From: Micromonospora thermarum | Lineage (GTDB): Bacteria > Actinomycetota > Actinomycetes > Mycobacteriales > Micromonosporaceae | Direction: 5' to 3' | Length of the DNA: 64,000 bases | NCBI RefSeq assembly: GCF_012034245.1 | Contig: NZ_JAATEO010000018.1 | Location: 1-64,000 of the forward strand | In this document: positions 51,042-58,826 of the stretch, in pieces | How the letters are laid out: every line of letters starts with the position of its first letter | Numbering within the stretch: position 1 is the stretch's first letter | The notes under the pieces: model-generated | Databases searched by the model: none | What the model was told of the DNA's origin: nothing | What the model saw: the letters and a program-made list of their open reading frames with translations, nothing else | Made by a program: the position numbers and the translations under genes

Positions 51042-51363
51042 CCACCTGTCACACCTGGCCGAGACGCACACCGCCCGGGGCGTCCGACTCTACGAGAGGC
51101 TGCCCTGGGTGAAGCTCGCCGAGGACCTGAGGGTGAACGTTGACGCCGCCGTCACTGTCGACAGCGACGACATCGCGGCGCGGGTCATCACGGTGGCCAC
51201 CGAGCACGCCAGCCGAGCCCGAGACCGGATGCGCAACCGCCGGGCGATGCCGATGCAGGAACCCGACGCCGTCACCCGGGCCGTCCAGGCCGAGGCACGC
51301 CGCCGAGCCGACCAAGCGTTCATCAACACCCTGGCCGCGCTCGGCATCCACTCCGACCGGTGA
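50923..51363 (+). CDS. Hypothetical helical protein
   Basis: 146 residues from GTG 50923 with GGAAGGAG just upstream. Long helices (RETAQAVIDKAHQALVEALA; VRLYERLPWVKLAEDLRVNV) and Ala/Arg-rich. Third gene of the rightward lysogeny run. No motif recognised. Confidence 0.6.
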   Translation: MAATTPRETAQAVIDKAHQALVEALALTADADDTAAAGPDHLSHLAETHTARGVRLYERLPWVKLAEDLRVNVDAAVTVDSDDIAARVITVATEHASRARDRMRNRRAMPMQEPDAVTRAVQAEARRRADQAFINTLAALGIHSDR

Positions 51364-51428
51364 CAACGGTCGAACCGCCCTAACTTCCGGGGCCTACTCA
51401 CTGAGCTGTTGGAGTGAGCACGCGCCGA

Positions 51429-51456
51429 TGTCGTACACATTCTATGGCGTACGACA
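51429..51456. promoter_or_regulatory. Inverted repeat operator upstream of 51476 gene
   Basis: Eight-base perfect arms tgtcgtac and gtacgaca with a 12-base spacer lie 20 bases before the ATG at 51476. The local sequence is AT-richer than its surroundings. A good candidate autoregulatory operator for the small HTH-like gene. Confidence 0.75.
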
Positions 51457-51475
51457 TTTCTGTTATCATGGAAAC

Positions 51476-51850
51476 ATGGCTGATCAGCCCTTCAGGGAAG
51501 CCGCCCAGCGGGCCTACAGGCGGCTCAACAACGACTACATCAGGATGCAGGTCGCCAGCGACTCCGCACGTTCGCACGGGTGGTGGCGCAACCTGGTCGA
51601 GCACGGGCCATGGGCTGGGCACTCGGGCCGCACGGCGCCACCGAGCCCAGAGGCCATCCCGGGCATCGCCAAGCTCTTCCGCGTCACCGAGGACCAGGTG
51701 CGGGAGATGATCGCCGCCGACTGGTACGGCGTGCAGCCCGACGTCAACGTCTCACCGCGGGCGCTGCAACTCGCCCAAGCGCTCGACGAACTCGACGAGG
51801 CCGACATGGCCCTCGCGGAAGGCCTGATTCGGCGCCTAGCCACCTTTTGA
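51476..51850 (+). CDS. Small HTH-like regulator (putative)
   Basis: 124 residues from ATG 51476. Sequence DQPFREAAQRAYRRLNNDYI; GGAT-like helices; IAKLFRVTEDQVREMIAADW fits an XRE-type HTH with an acidic C-terminal part (LDELDEADMALAEGLIRRLA). It has its own operator-containing promoter just upstream, so it is expressed independently of the integrase run. Confidence 0.65.
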   Translation: MADQPFREAAQRAYRRLNNDYIRMQVASDSARSHGWWRNLVEHGPWAGHSGRTAPPSPEAIPGIAKLFRVTEDQVREMIAADWYGVQPDVNVSPRALQLAQALDELDEADMALAEGLIRRLATF

Positions 51851-52087
51851 TCTGGCGGCACATAGCCAACGGCCGCGAGAGGTGCGCGCGCTCCCGAGCG
51901 GCCCTGAAGCCAGCTCGCGGTCATCGAGGCCTGGGAGAAGAGCCGGCCCAGGGCACGGCTGGCGCAAGGGCAAGAAGCAACCACCGGCAACCGAGTGAGC
52001 CCCCAGGGGCCTACTGGCTTTCGGCGAGGCCGGACGGTAGCTACGCCTCGCTTGGTGACCCGCCGTCGCGGCAGTCCGCCTCTGGGG
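51851..52087. other. Convergent intergenic region, no gene seen
   Basis: 237 bases between the rightward gene ending at 51850 and the leftward HicB-like gene ending at 52088. No convincing coding frame or clear terminator hairpin found. Confidence 0.45.
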
Positions 52088-52714
52088 TCAGGCCGCCAGT
52101 AGGAGGGCCGGTCTTGCCACCTGTCGGGACACGTCCCGCTCCATGAGCTCACCGATGGTGATGCTCTCGGAGTCGCCCCACTCGTCCAGGGGCCGGGCCG
52201 CCTCGTTGAGGTCGCCGCTGTTGGCGATCTCCGTGGTCCAGATCAGCGTCTCGTCGACGGCGCAGACCACGACGGCGGCCTCCCCGGACGGGTGCAGCTG
52301 CGCGCCGAGATCGTTGATTCGGTCGCTCGCGACAGTGCAGATCAGGAGGAGGTCGCCAGTGCGGGTGCGGTGGGCGGACTCCAGCCGCTGGCGCTCATCC
52401 GGCCTCGTCAAAACCATGTTCGCGACGCGGTTGGCGACCTCGTTGCGGGCGATGACGTGCTGGTCCATTCGCACGCGAACCGCGACCGGGACGCCGGCCA
52501 GCTCGCGGGCGTACTCGACATGCAGACGCACCCGGGTAGACGCCGGCACCTCGGCGAAGCGCAGGATGTCCGGCAGGTCCCGCTGAAGCTGGGCGAGGGT
52601 GGCTCTGCCGGCCGACAGGTCGGGCACCTGCGGGCTGTACAGGCCCACGCCCTGATCCTCCTCGCCGGAGCTCAGGACGATCAGATCGATTACCTGATCC
52701 TCATCGCTAGGCAT
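52088..52714 (-). CDS. HicB-like antitoxin (extended)
   Basis: 208 residues. The N-terminal part (GVGLYSPQVPDLSAGRATLA, QLQRDLPDILRF) follows the HicB partial RNase-H pattern pdl...G.t..eal. The C-terminal half is an added domain with no HTH that I can identify. Translationally coupled to the HicA-like gene upstream (8-base overlap). Confidence 0.65.
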   Translation of the reverse strand: MPSDEDQVIDLIVLSSGEEDQGVGLYSPQVPDLSAGRATLAQLQRDLPDILRFAEVPASTRVRLHVEYARELAGVPVAVRVRMDQHVIARNEVANRVANMVLTRPDERQRLESAHRTRTGDLLLICTVASDRINDLGAQLHPSGEAAVVVCAVDETLIWTTEIANSGDLNEAARPLDEWGDSESITIGELMERDVSRQVARPALLLAA

Positions 52715-52949
52715 TCCTCAGCACCTCCCTCGCCTCGTCCATGGACAACCCGACCTGCTGTACCAGTATGACCCGCACCAGTCGCGGCGAGACGGTGTCG
52801 CCGTCATGGAAGGCGAACGTCAACGGTGGCCGCCCGTCGCACACGAGGCGCCGGTGAGAACCGGACTGCCTGACAACGCGGTAACCGAGCTGGCTCTGTA
52901 GAAGGCTCAGCATTGCCCGAGCCTTGATTGACGGCCAGTCGCTCCCCAT
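52707..52949 (-). CDS. HicA-like mRNA interferase toxin
   Basis: 80 residues from ATG 52947-52949 (an in-frame ATG also at 52967). The dsRBD-like fold carries the catalytic signature RQSGSHRRLVCDGRPPLTFA with the active-site His in GSH. HicA cuts mRNAs in a translation-independent manner. It precedes the antitoxin, as in most HicAB operons, and is the gene nearest attR. Confidence 0.8.
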   Translation of the reverse strand: MGSDWPSIKARAMLSLLQSQLGYRVVRQSGSHRRLVCDGRPPLTFAFHDGDTVSPRLVRVILVQQVGLSMDEAREVLRNA

Positions 52950-53133
52950 TCCGTCATTGTGGCCCATTCGACTCAGGCACTGTGCAGCGCCTTCCCGCCC
53001 GGCGGCGAGCCCGAGATCATTTCTAGGGAAAATCTAGGGGAATTGGCGTGCCCTGCCGTACCCGTTGATACCCGACGACCCCCGTCACCTGCTGGTCAGC
53101 GGCCTGCCGGGCCTGTGACCTTGAGGGCTATTC

Positions 53134-53159
53134 GGGTTCAATTCCCATCAGTCACCCGG
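53134..53159 (+). other. attR core
   Basis: 26 bases identical to 9430-9455. Just after it the sequence changes to the host terminator. Marks the right end of the prophage. Confidence 0.95.
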
Positions 53160-53164
53160 TATGA

Positions 53165-53196
53165 CGAAGGCCCCCTCCACACGGAGGGGGCCTTCG
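53165..53196. terminator. Displaced host terminator of tRNA-His
   Basis: Arms cgaaggccccctcc and ggagggggccttcg with loop acac directly after attR. In the uninfected chromosome this would follow tRNA-His. It now serves as the end of the leftward L,D-transpeptidase gene. Confidence 0.88.
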
Positions 53197-53204
53197 CCGT
53201 TGGC

Positions 53205-54476
53205 TCAGGGAGTCGGGGTGACGTCCGGGTCGGCGCCCTCGGCCGCCGGCGGCTCGTACGGCAGGGCACTGCCCTTGACGTACTCCTCCCAGCTCATGTT
53301 CCAGTCGGTCCAGCCGTTGCCGTTCTGGAGCCGGCGCTCGGTGCCCTTGACCGTGATCGGGTCGCCGATCCGCGTGTTGGCGAAGAGCCACGCGCCGTTG
53401 GCCATCGAGACGTTCACGCAGCCGTGGGAGACGTTGACGGTGCCCTGCTGCCCCTCCGACCAGGGGGCGGCGTGGATGAACTCGCCGCCCCAGGTGAGGC
53501 GCTGCGCGTAGTCGATCTTCGTGCGGTAGCCGTCCTCGGGGCCCAGCTCCTCGAGCGTGTCGAAGACCGTCTTCCGCAGCTTCTCGATGACGACCATCGT
53601 GCCGCTCGACGACGGGGTGGACTTCTTGCCGAGGCTCACCGGGATGGTCTTGACGACGTTGCCGTCCTTCGCGACGGTCATCCGCTTGGTCCTGTTGTCC
53701 ACGGTCATGACCAGCGACGGGCCGATCTTGACGTCGACGGACAGGTCGGACCGGCCGTACCAGCCGTCGCCGAGCGGCAGGCCGCCGGCCTGGATCCGGT
53801 ACGACACGGTGCTGTTCGCCTTCCAGAACTCCTTCGGGCGGTACCGGACCTCGGTCGGGCTGACCCAGTGCCAGATGCCCTCCTGCGCCGGAGTGGCGGT
53901 GACGGTCATCCGGCGTTGCAGGTCGTCCCGGTGGTCCTCCGGGATCGCCCGGCCGAACTTCACGATCAGCGGCATCCCGACGCCGACCACCTGGCCGTCA
54001 CCGAGGAAGCTGCTGATCCGGACCTGCTTGGCGGGCTTGGCCATGGTGGTGAAGGTGCTGGTCGCCGTGGCGGGCCGGCCGTCGTCCCCGGTCGCGGTGA
54101 CGGTCGCCGTGTACGTCTCGCCGTACTCCAGGGCGCCGCTCGGCAGCCAGCTCCCGCCGTCGGCGGCGAGGGTGCCCTCGACGGCCTCGCCGGACGAGTC
54201 CTTCAGCTCGACGGTGGTCTCCTGGGACTCCTTCGCGGTGAAGGTGATGCCGGTCGAGGCCGGTACGTCCTTCACGTCGGCGGCCGGCTCGACGATGGTG
54301 ACGGCGGCCTTCGGGGGAGGCGCGGCGTTCCCGTCGCCGTCGCGCCACCCGGACGATTTGTCGTCGCCGCCGGACGTGCACGCGGCGGTGAGCGTCAGCG
54401 CCGCGGCGAGAAGCCCGGCCGCGAGCGCGCGACGTCGCCCACCGCGCCGGGTCGGCTGGTCCTGGACAACTCGCAT
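53205..54476 (-). CDS. L,D-transpeptidase lipoprotein (YkuD/LppS-like)
   Basis: 423 residues from ATG 54474-54476 (GAGGAAACC upstream). A lipoprotein signal with the lipobox LTAAC, two Ig-like domains (about 70-240), then the YkuD catalytic domain with the active-site Cys in VNVSHGCVNVS and the partner His in EFIHAAPWSEG. It forms 3-3 peptidoglycan crosslinks outside the membrane and is the main route in actinomycetes that grow with them. The N-terminal extension to 54509 is weaker. Confidence 0.93.
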   Translation of the reverse strand: MRVVQDQPTRRGGRRRALAAGLLAAALTLTAACTSGGDDKSSGWRDGDGNAAPPPKAAVTIVEPAADVKDVPASTGITFTAKESQETTVELKDSSGEAVEGTLAADGGSWLPSGALEYGETYTATVTATGDDGRPATATSTFTTMAKPAKQVRISSFLGDGQVVGVGMPLIVKFGRAIPEDHRDDLQRRMTVTATPAQEGIWHWVSPTEVRYRPKEFWKANSTVSYRIQAGGLPLGDGWYGRSDLSVDVKIGPSLVMTVDNRTKRMTVAKDGNVVKTIPVSLGKKSTPSSSGTMVVIEKLRKTVFDTLEELGPEDGYRTKIDYAQRLTWGGEFIHAAPWSEGQQGTVNVSHGCVNVSMANGAWLFANTRIGDPITVKGTERRLQNGNGWTDWNMSWEEYVKGSALPYEPPAAEGADPDVTPTP

Positions 54477-54625
54477 GGTTTCCTCACAGTCGTGGTGCCG
54501 ATTGCCCATCCTCTCTCAGGGACGCACCAGACCTGATACCCGTTGCACCGGGTGAACCGAAACACACGGGCCGAGCTGTCCGAACGTCGACAGCTCCGAT
54601 GCTGGTCAGGAGGGTGGGCCGGCGC

Positions 54626-55873
54626 TCAGAAGGGCGAGCCGGCACCGCCCTCGGGCACCGGCAGGGCGCTGCCCTTGACGAACTCCGACCAGCTCAGGCT
54701 CCACGCCGTCCAGCCGTTGCCGGCCGCCAGCCGCCGCTCGGTGCCGGTGACGATGATCGGGTCGCCGATCTTCGTCCTGCCGAACAGCCAGCGGGCGTTG
54801 GCCGTCGACACGTTCACGCAGCCGTGGGAGACGTTCTGGCGCCCCTGCACGTGCTCCGACCAGGGCGCGGCATGGATGTACTCACCGCCCCAGGTGAGCC
54901 GCTGCGCGAAGTCGATCTCGGTGACGTAGCGGTTGTCCGGGTCCGGGTCGTCGCGGGTGTCGAAGACGGTGGACTCCTTCTTCTCCATCACCACCATCGT
55001 GCCGCTGGAGGACGGGGTCTTCTTCTTGCCGAGGCTCACCGGCAGGGTGCGGACCACCTGGCCGTCCTCGTACACCGTCATCCGCTTGGTCGCGTTGTCG
55101 ACCTTCATCTCGAACGCGCGGCCGATCTTCGCGGTCGCGACCCGGTCGACGTTGCCGTACTTGCCGTTGCTCAGCGGGATACCCGCCAGCGCGATGCGGA
55201 CGCTGAGGGTCGTGCCCGGCTTCCAGTACTCCGGGGCACGGTAGTAGGCCTGGGTGCCGCCGTCGATCCAGTGCCACGCGCCGGGCTGCGGCGGGTCGGT
55301 CTGCACGAACATGCGCTTCTGCACCGCCGCCCGGTCCTTCTTCGGGATGCCGGGGCTGAACTCGACGACGACCGGCATCGCGACGCCGTACTCCTTGTCG
55401 TCGAAGAGGTAGAGCCCGGAGCCGATCATCGACTTCGGCTTCGCCATCGTCGTGAACGTGCTGCGCCCCTCGCGAGTGCCACCGTCGGCCGCGGTCGCGG
55501 TGACGGTCGCCGAGTAGCGGGTGCCGTACTTCAGCGGCGTCGACGGCACCCACGACGAGCCGTCGGCGCGCAGCCGGCCCTCGACCTGCTTGCCGTCGGC
55601 CGCCGTCAGGGTGACGGCGGACACCTTCGCACCGTCCGGCAGGGTGGCGGCGATCTCGGCGCTGACCGGCCGGTTGGTCGACCCGTCGGCCGGCGTGACC
55701 GGCAACGGCGGCCCGTTCACCGCCGTCGGCTCGGCCGGGGTGGCGCTCGCGGTCGGGTCGCTGCCCCCCACGAATCTCGCCTGCTCCGGATCGCCGCCGC
55801 ACCCCGCCAGCGCCAGCGACGCCACCAGACCGAGGGCGCCCAGCGCCGCCCCGGCCCGCGTGAACATGCCCAT
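54626..55873 (-). CDS. Second L,D-transpeptidase lipoprotein
   Basis: 415 residues from the ATG at 55871-55873 (a second ATG lies at 55867). Lipobox LALAGC, Ig-like domains and the same catalytic motif VNVSHGCVNVS. Tandem paralogue of the gene at 53205, closely similar in the Ig-domains and C-terminal part (about half of residues look shared). Independent start and separate spacing (149 bases) suggest its own promoter. Confidence 0.92.
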   Translation of the reverse strand: MGMFTRAGAALGALGLVASLALAGCGGDPEQARFVGGSDPTASATPAEPTAVNGPPLPVTPADGSTNRPVSAEIAATLPDGAKVSAVTLTAADGKQVEGRLRADGSSWVPSTPLKYGTRYSATVTATAADGGTREGRSTFTTMAKPKSMIGSGLYLFDDKEYGVAMPVVVEFSPGIPKKDRAAVQKRMFVQTDPPQPGAWHWIDGGTQAYYRAPEYWKPGTTLSVRIALAGIPLSNGKYGNVDRVATAKIGRAFEMKVDNATKRMTVYEDGQVVRTLPVSLGKKKTPSSSGTMVVMEKKESTVFDTRDDPDPDNRYVTEIDFAQRLTWGGEYIHAAPWSEHVQGRQNVSHGCVNVSTANARWLFGRTKIGDPIIVTGTERRLAAGNGWTAWSLSWSEFVKGSALPVPEGGAGSPF

Positions 55874-56060
55874 CCCCACCCCAGTCCTCGCGTACCTGGC
55901 GGACATCGTGCCGCATCACCGCTATTGCGTACGTGCCCTGGCGCTCAGGCGTAGGCCCTTTCGCCGCTTTTACCCCATAAGCTCGACCGAAGGGGGGAGC
56001 CGGGGATCGGATTGGAACCCGGCTGACGGGCCGTGCTAAGGTTCTCCCCGTTGCCAGCGA

Positions 56061-56133
56061 GCGCCGCTAGCTCAACTGGCAGAGCAGCGGACTCTTAATC
56101 CGCGGGTTCGGGGTTCGAGTCCCTGGCGGCGCA
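56061..56133 (+). tRNA. tRNA-Lys (CTT anticodon)
   Basis: A cloverleaf with acceptor arms gcgccgc/gcggcgc, D-loop agctcaactggcagagc, anticodon CTT at 56094-56096, T arm gggttcgagtccc. CCA is encoded at 56134-56136. Followed by a terminator. A tRNA gene here may also be the left end of the accessory region. Confidence 0.97.
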
Positions 56134-56142
56134 CCAGCAATC

Positions 56143-56184
56143 AAGGCCCTGACCTGGCGTTTCACGCTGGGTCGGGGCCTTTTT
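56143..56184 (+). terminator. Terminator after tRNA-Lys
   Basis: Arms aaggccctgacc and ggtcggggcctt (one G-T pair) followed by a T run (56180-56184). Confidence 0.85.
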
Positions 56185-56424
56185 CGTGTCCCGCCGGTGG
56201 CCGGGTGCTCGTTGGGTGCTTGGGAGCGGTTGGACGGTTCCGGCAAGCCATGGACGCGGTGCCGTGACCTTGGATCAAGCCGCACAACGCCACAGGGCGT
56301 CGCCGCGCGGCCGGTGGTCGCCGGTCGAGACGTCGCTCCGTCTCGTGAGTTCCCCGTGCCCTATCTTGGCTCTGGTCCCTTCTCGGGCGCGGCGTCCTGT
56401 GGATCATGCGGGAAGATCCATGCC

Positions 56425-57024
56425 GTGGATGTCCCCGAGCTTCTTGGTCGAGCTGCCTGTCACGTGCCCGTGGTCGCGGCGGGTGAGGCCGGCACGACGG
56501 TGGCCGATGCGAACGAGTACCTCGACCACGATGAGTGGGAAATCGCGCTGGACATCCTCGTCGAACTCGGCGACGCATACCGCACCGAGACCGCCTTCTG
56601 GGATCTCCTCGCCGAGGCCGCCAGGATGATGTGGCTGTCCCGGACCGAGCGGTGGTGCCACTGGCGTCGGGCTGAAGTCGTTCACGGGGTGGTTCGCGCG
56701 GACCTTCAGCTCGTCGATCCGGGCGTCGCTGGCGGCAGGCGGACTCCCATTCCGGGCGACGGGCGTCTCCGTCCGCTGTGGGACATGGGCGCTGTGACGG
56801 CGGCGGGCGACCCGGACCTGTCCGTCGCGCGGCTCTGGGTCGAGTCGCTGCCGGATCTTCAGCCCGGCGGGAGAGCGGTGGTTCGCCTGGCTCCGCTGAG
56901 CCCGCAGCGGTGGCGACGTCTCGTGCCCGGCGACGTCATCACGATGCATGAACAGCGGCCAGTGGCCGGGACCGCGACCATCGTCGAGTCAGCGTTCTCC
57001 GTTGACGAGGATCATCATCTGTGA
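56425..57024 (+). CDS. Hypothetical protein with EF-Tu C-terminal-domain-like barrel
   Basis: About 199 residues from GTG 56425 (the true start is uncertain; in-frame starts exist upstream). N-terminal helical half (ANEYLDHDEWEIALDILVEL). The C-terminal 100 residues (GGRRTPIPGDGRLRPLWDMG; VVRLAPLSPQRWRRLVPGDV; GTATIVE) resemble the beta-barrel of EF-Tu domain 2/3. No GTPase domain is present. Possibly an EF-Tu-derived RNA- or protein-binding module. Identity is uncertain. Confidence 0.55.
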   Translation: MDVPELLGRAACHVPVVAAGEAGTTVADANEYLDHDEWEIALDILVELGDAYRTETAFWDLLAEAARMMWLSRTERWCHWRRAEVVHGVVRADLQLVDPGVAGGRRTPIPGDGRLRPLWDMGAVTAAGDPDLSVARLWVESLPDLQPGGRAVVRLAPLSPQRWRRLVPGDVITMHEQRPVAGTATIVESAFSVDEDHHL

Positions 57025-57414
57025 CGGAGGGTGACGGCGGGCGGGTTCAGGCATGCCTCGGCGTTGAGTTGATCGCGGGCGTTTGGCACCGCTTCTGGGG
57101 CTGCCGGCTCTGACGCCGGTGTGGCTTAGAGATCAACAACAGGTTGCCCACTATGTGTTTTATAGGCGTTATTATGCTCGGCCCTTCGGTGGATTCGCTG
57201 AACAGTGATCTCCAAAATCTGCCCCTAAACCGCGATTAGAAGGGTGAGGGAACTCCGCGGGGTGCGCCAGCGCTTCGTTCAGCGGTCCATACGGCATCCG
57301 ACGCCGCTGCAGATGATCCTGGTGGCCGTTCGCGGCGAAGGACCTCCCATCACGTTGCGTGATGAGCGATCGAAATGGCTATGAGCCGTTGATGTTCGGC
57401 GGGATCATCGGGAC
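57025..57414. other. Intergenic region, locally AT-rich
   Basis: 390 bases without a supported gene. The stretch near 57120-57240 is noticeably AT-richer than the genome, with short T/A runs. This could hold a promoter for the next gene or mark a junction of accessory DNA. Confidence 0.5.
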
Positions 57415-58212
57415 ATGAACGACCGTACGGCCGTGCGGCGGTTGTCGCCGCGGCGGTGGCGGATCCTGTCGTTCCTGGCGCAGCACGGTTCGGCGTCGAC
57501 ACTGGATGTGGCGCTGGTCTGTGACGTGTCGCGGCTGACGGCTCACCGGGACCTGGCCTGGTTGCACGACGCGGGGCTGGTGCGCCGCGATCGCTCGGCG
57601 GAGGACCGCACCCACACCTGGTGGTACGCGGCCACGGCGCAGGGAGCCGAACTCCTCAGTCGTGAGCTGGCGGCATCCGGGCGGTCGGTGCCTCTGCAAC
57701 TGGGCCGACGGCATCCGAGCCCGGCGGATGCCCTGCTGTTCCTGCCGTTGGTCGAGGTGTCGCGGCGGAATGCCGGGACCTGCGAGCTGTTCCAGTGGTT
57801 AGCGACGATGGAAACCTCGGCGTGGCTGCGCCAGCATGACCTGGCCCACCTGCGCGCCGACGGCTACGGCGTCTGGCTCGAGGACGGGCGCTGCCTGCGG
57901 TTCCTGGTGCACGTTGACCGAGGCCCGGTAGGCGACGCCATCGCCGAGCAGGAGAAGCGGACGTCGGGACTGAGTGGGCTGCTGACCGGCTACCGGCGTA
58001 GCCACCGAGCGGTGCCGGTCGGGGCGGTGTTGATCATCGCTCAGGACGCCGAACGGGAAGAGCAACTGCTGACCGACCTGGTCCGCGATCCGCTACGACC
58101 GCAGATTGCGGTGACCACCAGGGAGATGCTGTATCGGCACTGGCCCAATGATCAGGTGTGGAGGCTGCCCGGGGACGGCATGGCCCGGCGGCTGACCGAC
58201 CTCGGAGCCTGA
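57415..58212 (+). CDS. Replic_Relax family (relaxase-like/plasmid replication) protein
   Basis: 265 residues. N-terminal winged HTH (RWRILSFLAQHGSASTLDVA, LVCDVSRLTAHRDLAWLHDA) followed by an alpha/beta domain with a protein like those of the Replic_Relax family found on actinomycete conjugative elements. Here it is alone: no relaxase, FtsK-like coupling or Rep gene is nearby. It is a trace of an integrative or conjugative element. Role inferred. Confidence 0.75.
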   Translation: MNDRTAVRRLSPRRWRILSFLAQHGSASTLDVALVCDVSRLTAHRDLAWLHDAGLVRRDRSAEDRTHTWWYAATAQGAELLSRELAASGRSVPLQLGRRHPSPADALLFLPLVEVSRRNAGTCELFQWLATMETSAWLRQHDLAHLRADGYGVWLEDGRCLRFLVHVDRGPVGDAIAEQEKRTSGLSGLLTGYRRSHRAVPVGAVLIIAQDAEREEQLLTDLVRDPLRPQIAVTTREMLYRHWPNDQVWRLPGDGMARRLTDLGA

Positions 58213-58250
58213 TTTCTCTCATGCCTCCGATGCTGCGTTGCACGTTGGAG

Positions 58251-58826
58251 TCAGCTGCGATCAGTCCTGCCGGCCGGCACCTCGCCGGCCAGCCGGGTCG
58301 CCGCTTCGAACGCCGTCGCCCACGGGAATGCCTTCTGGCGGCTGTTGCCGCTGCCGGGCGGGTGCGGCTCCCATCCGTCGTCGGTTCCGAGAAGGACCCG
58401 GACGCGCTCCGCACGGAGGTCCGCCACGGCACGTTGGAAGGGTGCGCGGGCGGCCAGGGCGGCGTTGACGAACGGGACGACCACTGTCGGCACCCGCCGG
58501 CCGATCAGCTCGGCGACCGTGGTCATCGCGTAGTTGTCGGCGATGCCGAGGGTGATCTTGTTGACGGAGTTGTAGGTGGCGGGGGCGATGATGAGCGCGT
58601 CCGCGGCGGGGAGCGAGCGGCGGGCGCCGGGGGACGACCGGTAAGTGGAACGGACCGGGTGCCCGGTCAGCCGCTCTATCGCTTCCATGTCGATGAACTC
58701 GAGGGCGCTGGGGGTGGCGGTGACCGCCGTTGTCCACGATTGCTGCATCGCGGTGGTGATCAGTTGTGTCACGTCGGCGGCGGGCCCAGCAGCGCAGACG
58801 ACGATTTGCAGGTGGCCGCCAGTCAT
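58251..58826 (-). CDS. HFCD-type flavoprotein (decarboxylase-like)
   Basis: 191 residues from ATG 58824-58826, overlapping the stop of the XRE-TPR gene (ATGA). The Rossmann-like flavodoxin fold shows ALIIAPATYNSVNKITLGIA, then NYAMTTVAELIG and PTVVVPFVNAALAARAPFQR, matching the HFCD family (Dfp/PPC-decarboxylase, EpiD). It may be a decarboxylase or a redox flavoprotein. In this neighbourhood it could act on a small molecule sensed by the TPR regulator. Confidence 0.8.
   Translation of the reverse strand: MTGGHLQIVVCAAGPAADVTQLITTAMQQSWTTAVTATPSALEFIDMEAIERLTGHPVRSTYRSSPGARRSLPAADALIIAPATYNSVNKITLGIADNYAMTTVAELIGRRVPTVVVPFVNAALAARAPFQRAVADLRAERVRVLLGTDDGWEPHPPGSGNSRQKAFPWATAFEAATRLAGEVPAGRTDRS

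Larger units (their letters stand above)
9430..53159. mobile_element. Integrated siphovirus prophage in tRNA-His (about 43.7 kb)
   Basis: Bounded by the 26-bp att repeat. It contains an integrase (49508-50767), a divergent Cro-like/CI-like switch, a replication initiator with iterons, ParA, terminases, portal, prohead protease, HK97 major capsid, tail tube, frameshifted tail chaperones, tape measure, minor tail protein, endolysin and holin-like genes. All core modules look open, so it could be functional. The host sequence resumes with the native tRNA terminator at 53165. Confidence 0.95.

Noticed and set aside
56067..56285. Small leftward ORF ending GTRTPNPRIKSPLLCQLS
   Set aside because: This tail is the well known spurious translation of the antisense of a tRNA gene (tRNA-Lys here).
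58251..58826. EpiD-type peptide cysteine decarboxylase acting on the RiPP
   Set aside because: The precursor has no C-terminal Cys, and the gene is divergently transcribed with the regulator, so a direct role is unsupported; kept as a flavoprotein.
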